Assembly: GCA_035566895.1 (NCBI GenBank)
Contig: DATMQA010000226.1
Coordinates: 1-5,856, forward strand
Direction of reading: 5' to 3'
Length of the DNA: 5,856 bases
Source of the DNA: DATMQA01 sp035566895
Lineage (GTDB): Bacteria > Verrucomicrobiota > Verrucomicrobiia > Limisphaerales > UBA8199
A model generated the notes under the pieces. That model was not told the DNA's origin, ran no database searches, and saw only the letters and a list, made by a program, of their open reading frames with translations. Position numbers and translations under genes: made by a program. Within the stretch, counting starts at the first letter, position 1, and every line of letters starts with the position of its first letter. This document shows positions 5,472 through 5,856 of this stretch, in pieces.

Positions 5472-5856
5472 CTACTGGACGATCAACCCCACGACATTGC
5501 GGCGTGGGACCGGGCCGTAAGCGCGGCTGTCGATGGAGTTATTGCGGTTATCGCCCAGAACAAAGTATTGGTCGCGGCCGCACTTGAACAACTGGTCAGT
5601 GAGAGTCGCAGCGCTAAAGGTTGACGTGCCCGGCGCCAGATAAGGCTCGTCCAACTGGCGGCCATTAACGTACACACGGCCCTCCTTCAAGTAAACCGAA
5701 TCGCCGCCGACGGCGACGATGCGCTTGACCGAAAAGCCGTTGTCCTGAGGGTCACGCAATACGACGACGTCGGCAGGCCGCGGGGCGCGCACGTAGAATA
5801 TCCACCGGTTCAGGAGATAACGTTCCGAATTCTGGAGCGTGGGAACCATGCTGACG
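5472..5856 (-). CDS. lepB: Signal peptidase I, C-terminal catalytic part (5' end cut by window edge)
   Basis: The minus-strand frame enters at the right edge and ends at TAG 5472-5474, giving the last 127 residues. It starts exactly at the catalytic motif: V-S-M-V-P-T-L, where Ser (codon 5850-5852) is the nucleophile of family S26. The general-base Lys lies 42 residues on, in SVKRIVAVGGDSV. Box E is present as GDNRNNSIDSRAYGPV near the C-terminus. The enzyme is membrane-anchored and removes signal peptides from exported proteins on the outer face of the inner membrane; the anchoring N-terminal helix is outside the window. The Ser-Lys spacing is short, closer to Bacillus SipS than to E. coli LepB. 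A T-run follows the stop on the minus strand (GGTTTTTTAC), but no clear stem precedes it, so a terminator is not called. Confidence 0.93.
   Translation of the reverse strand, partial: VSMVPTLQNSERYLLNRWIFYVRAPRPADVVVLRDPQDNGFSVKRIVAVGGDSVYLKEGRVYVNGRQLDEPYLAPGTSTFSAATLTDQLFKCGRDQYFVLGDNRNNSIDSRAYGPVPRRNVVGLIVQ

Noticed and set aside
5127..5624. Plus-strand open frame of 165 aa opposite lepB and the 80-aa gene
   Set aside because: It spans two genes and their gap on the other strand and has no family features.

Overview
The window looks like a chromosomal stretch from a bacterium of moderately high GC, most likely Verrucomicrobiota (Pedosphaera/Limisphaerales-like). This placement is inferred from the flavour of the protein families, from a small conserved protein beside lepB, and from short tandem repeats filling the intergenic gaps. 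No 16S rRNA or other phylogenetic marker is present. I see no mobile element, CRISPR array, rRNA or tRNA.

Layout from left to right: a 3'-truncated batD-like gene (minus strand, running off the left edge); a 158-bp divergent gap; a conserved hypothetical gene and a hemerythrin (HHE) gene, both plus strand; a convergent gap made of two different tandem repeats; then four minus-strand genes. In transcription order these four are lepB (5' end beyond the window), an 80-aa conserved small protein, bioB, and an M14-family zinc carboxypeptidase/amidase. bioB and the M14 gene are 9 bp apart and are probably co-transcribed. The lepB to small gene gap (138 bp) and the small gene to bioB gap (257 bp) are long enough for separate promoters.

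The genes do not form one obvious pathway: envelope/stress (BatD), protein export (signal peptidase I), biotin synthesis (BioB), peptide or amide hydrolysis (M14) and a di-iron protein (hemerythrin). The most notable points are two. First, BioB lacks two of the three cysteines that hold the [2Fe-2S] cluster in E. coli BioB, but has other cysteines like the clostridial-type enzyme. Second, three neighbouring genes each have their stop codon inside a different short tandem repeat (8-bp GATGGAGT, ~9-bp GGTTAA, 7-bp GTCACTT), and a fourth gap carries diverged, partly inverted ACCRCAGATGGAC motifs. The repeats put stop codons in several frames and encode the last few residues of at least two proteins.
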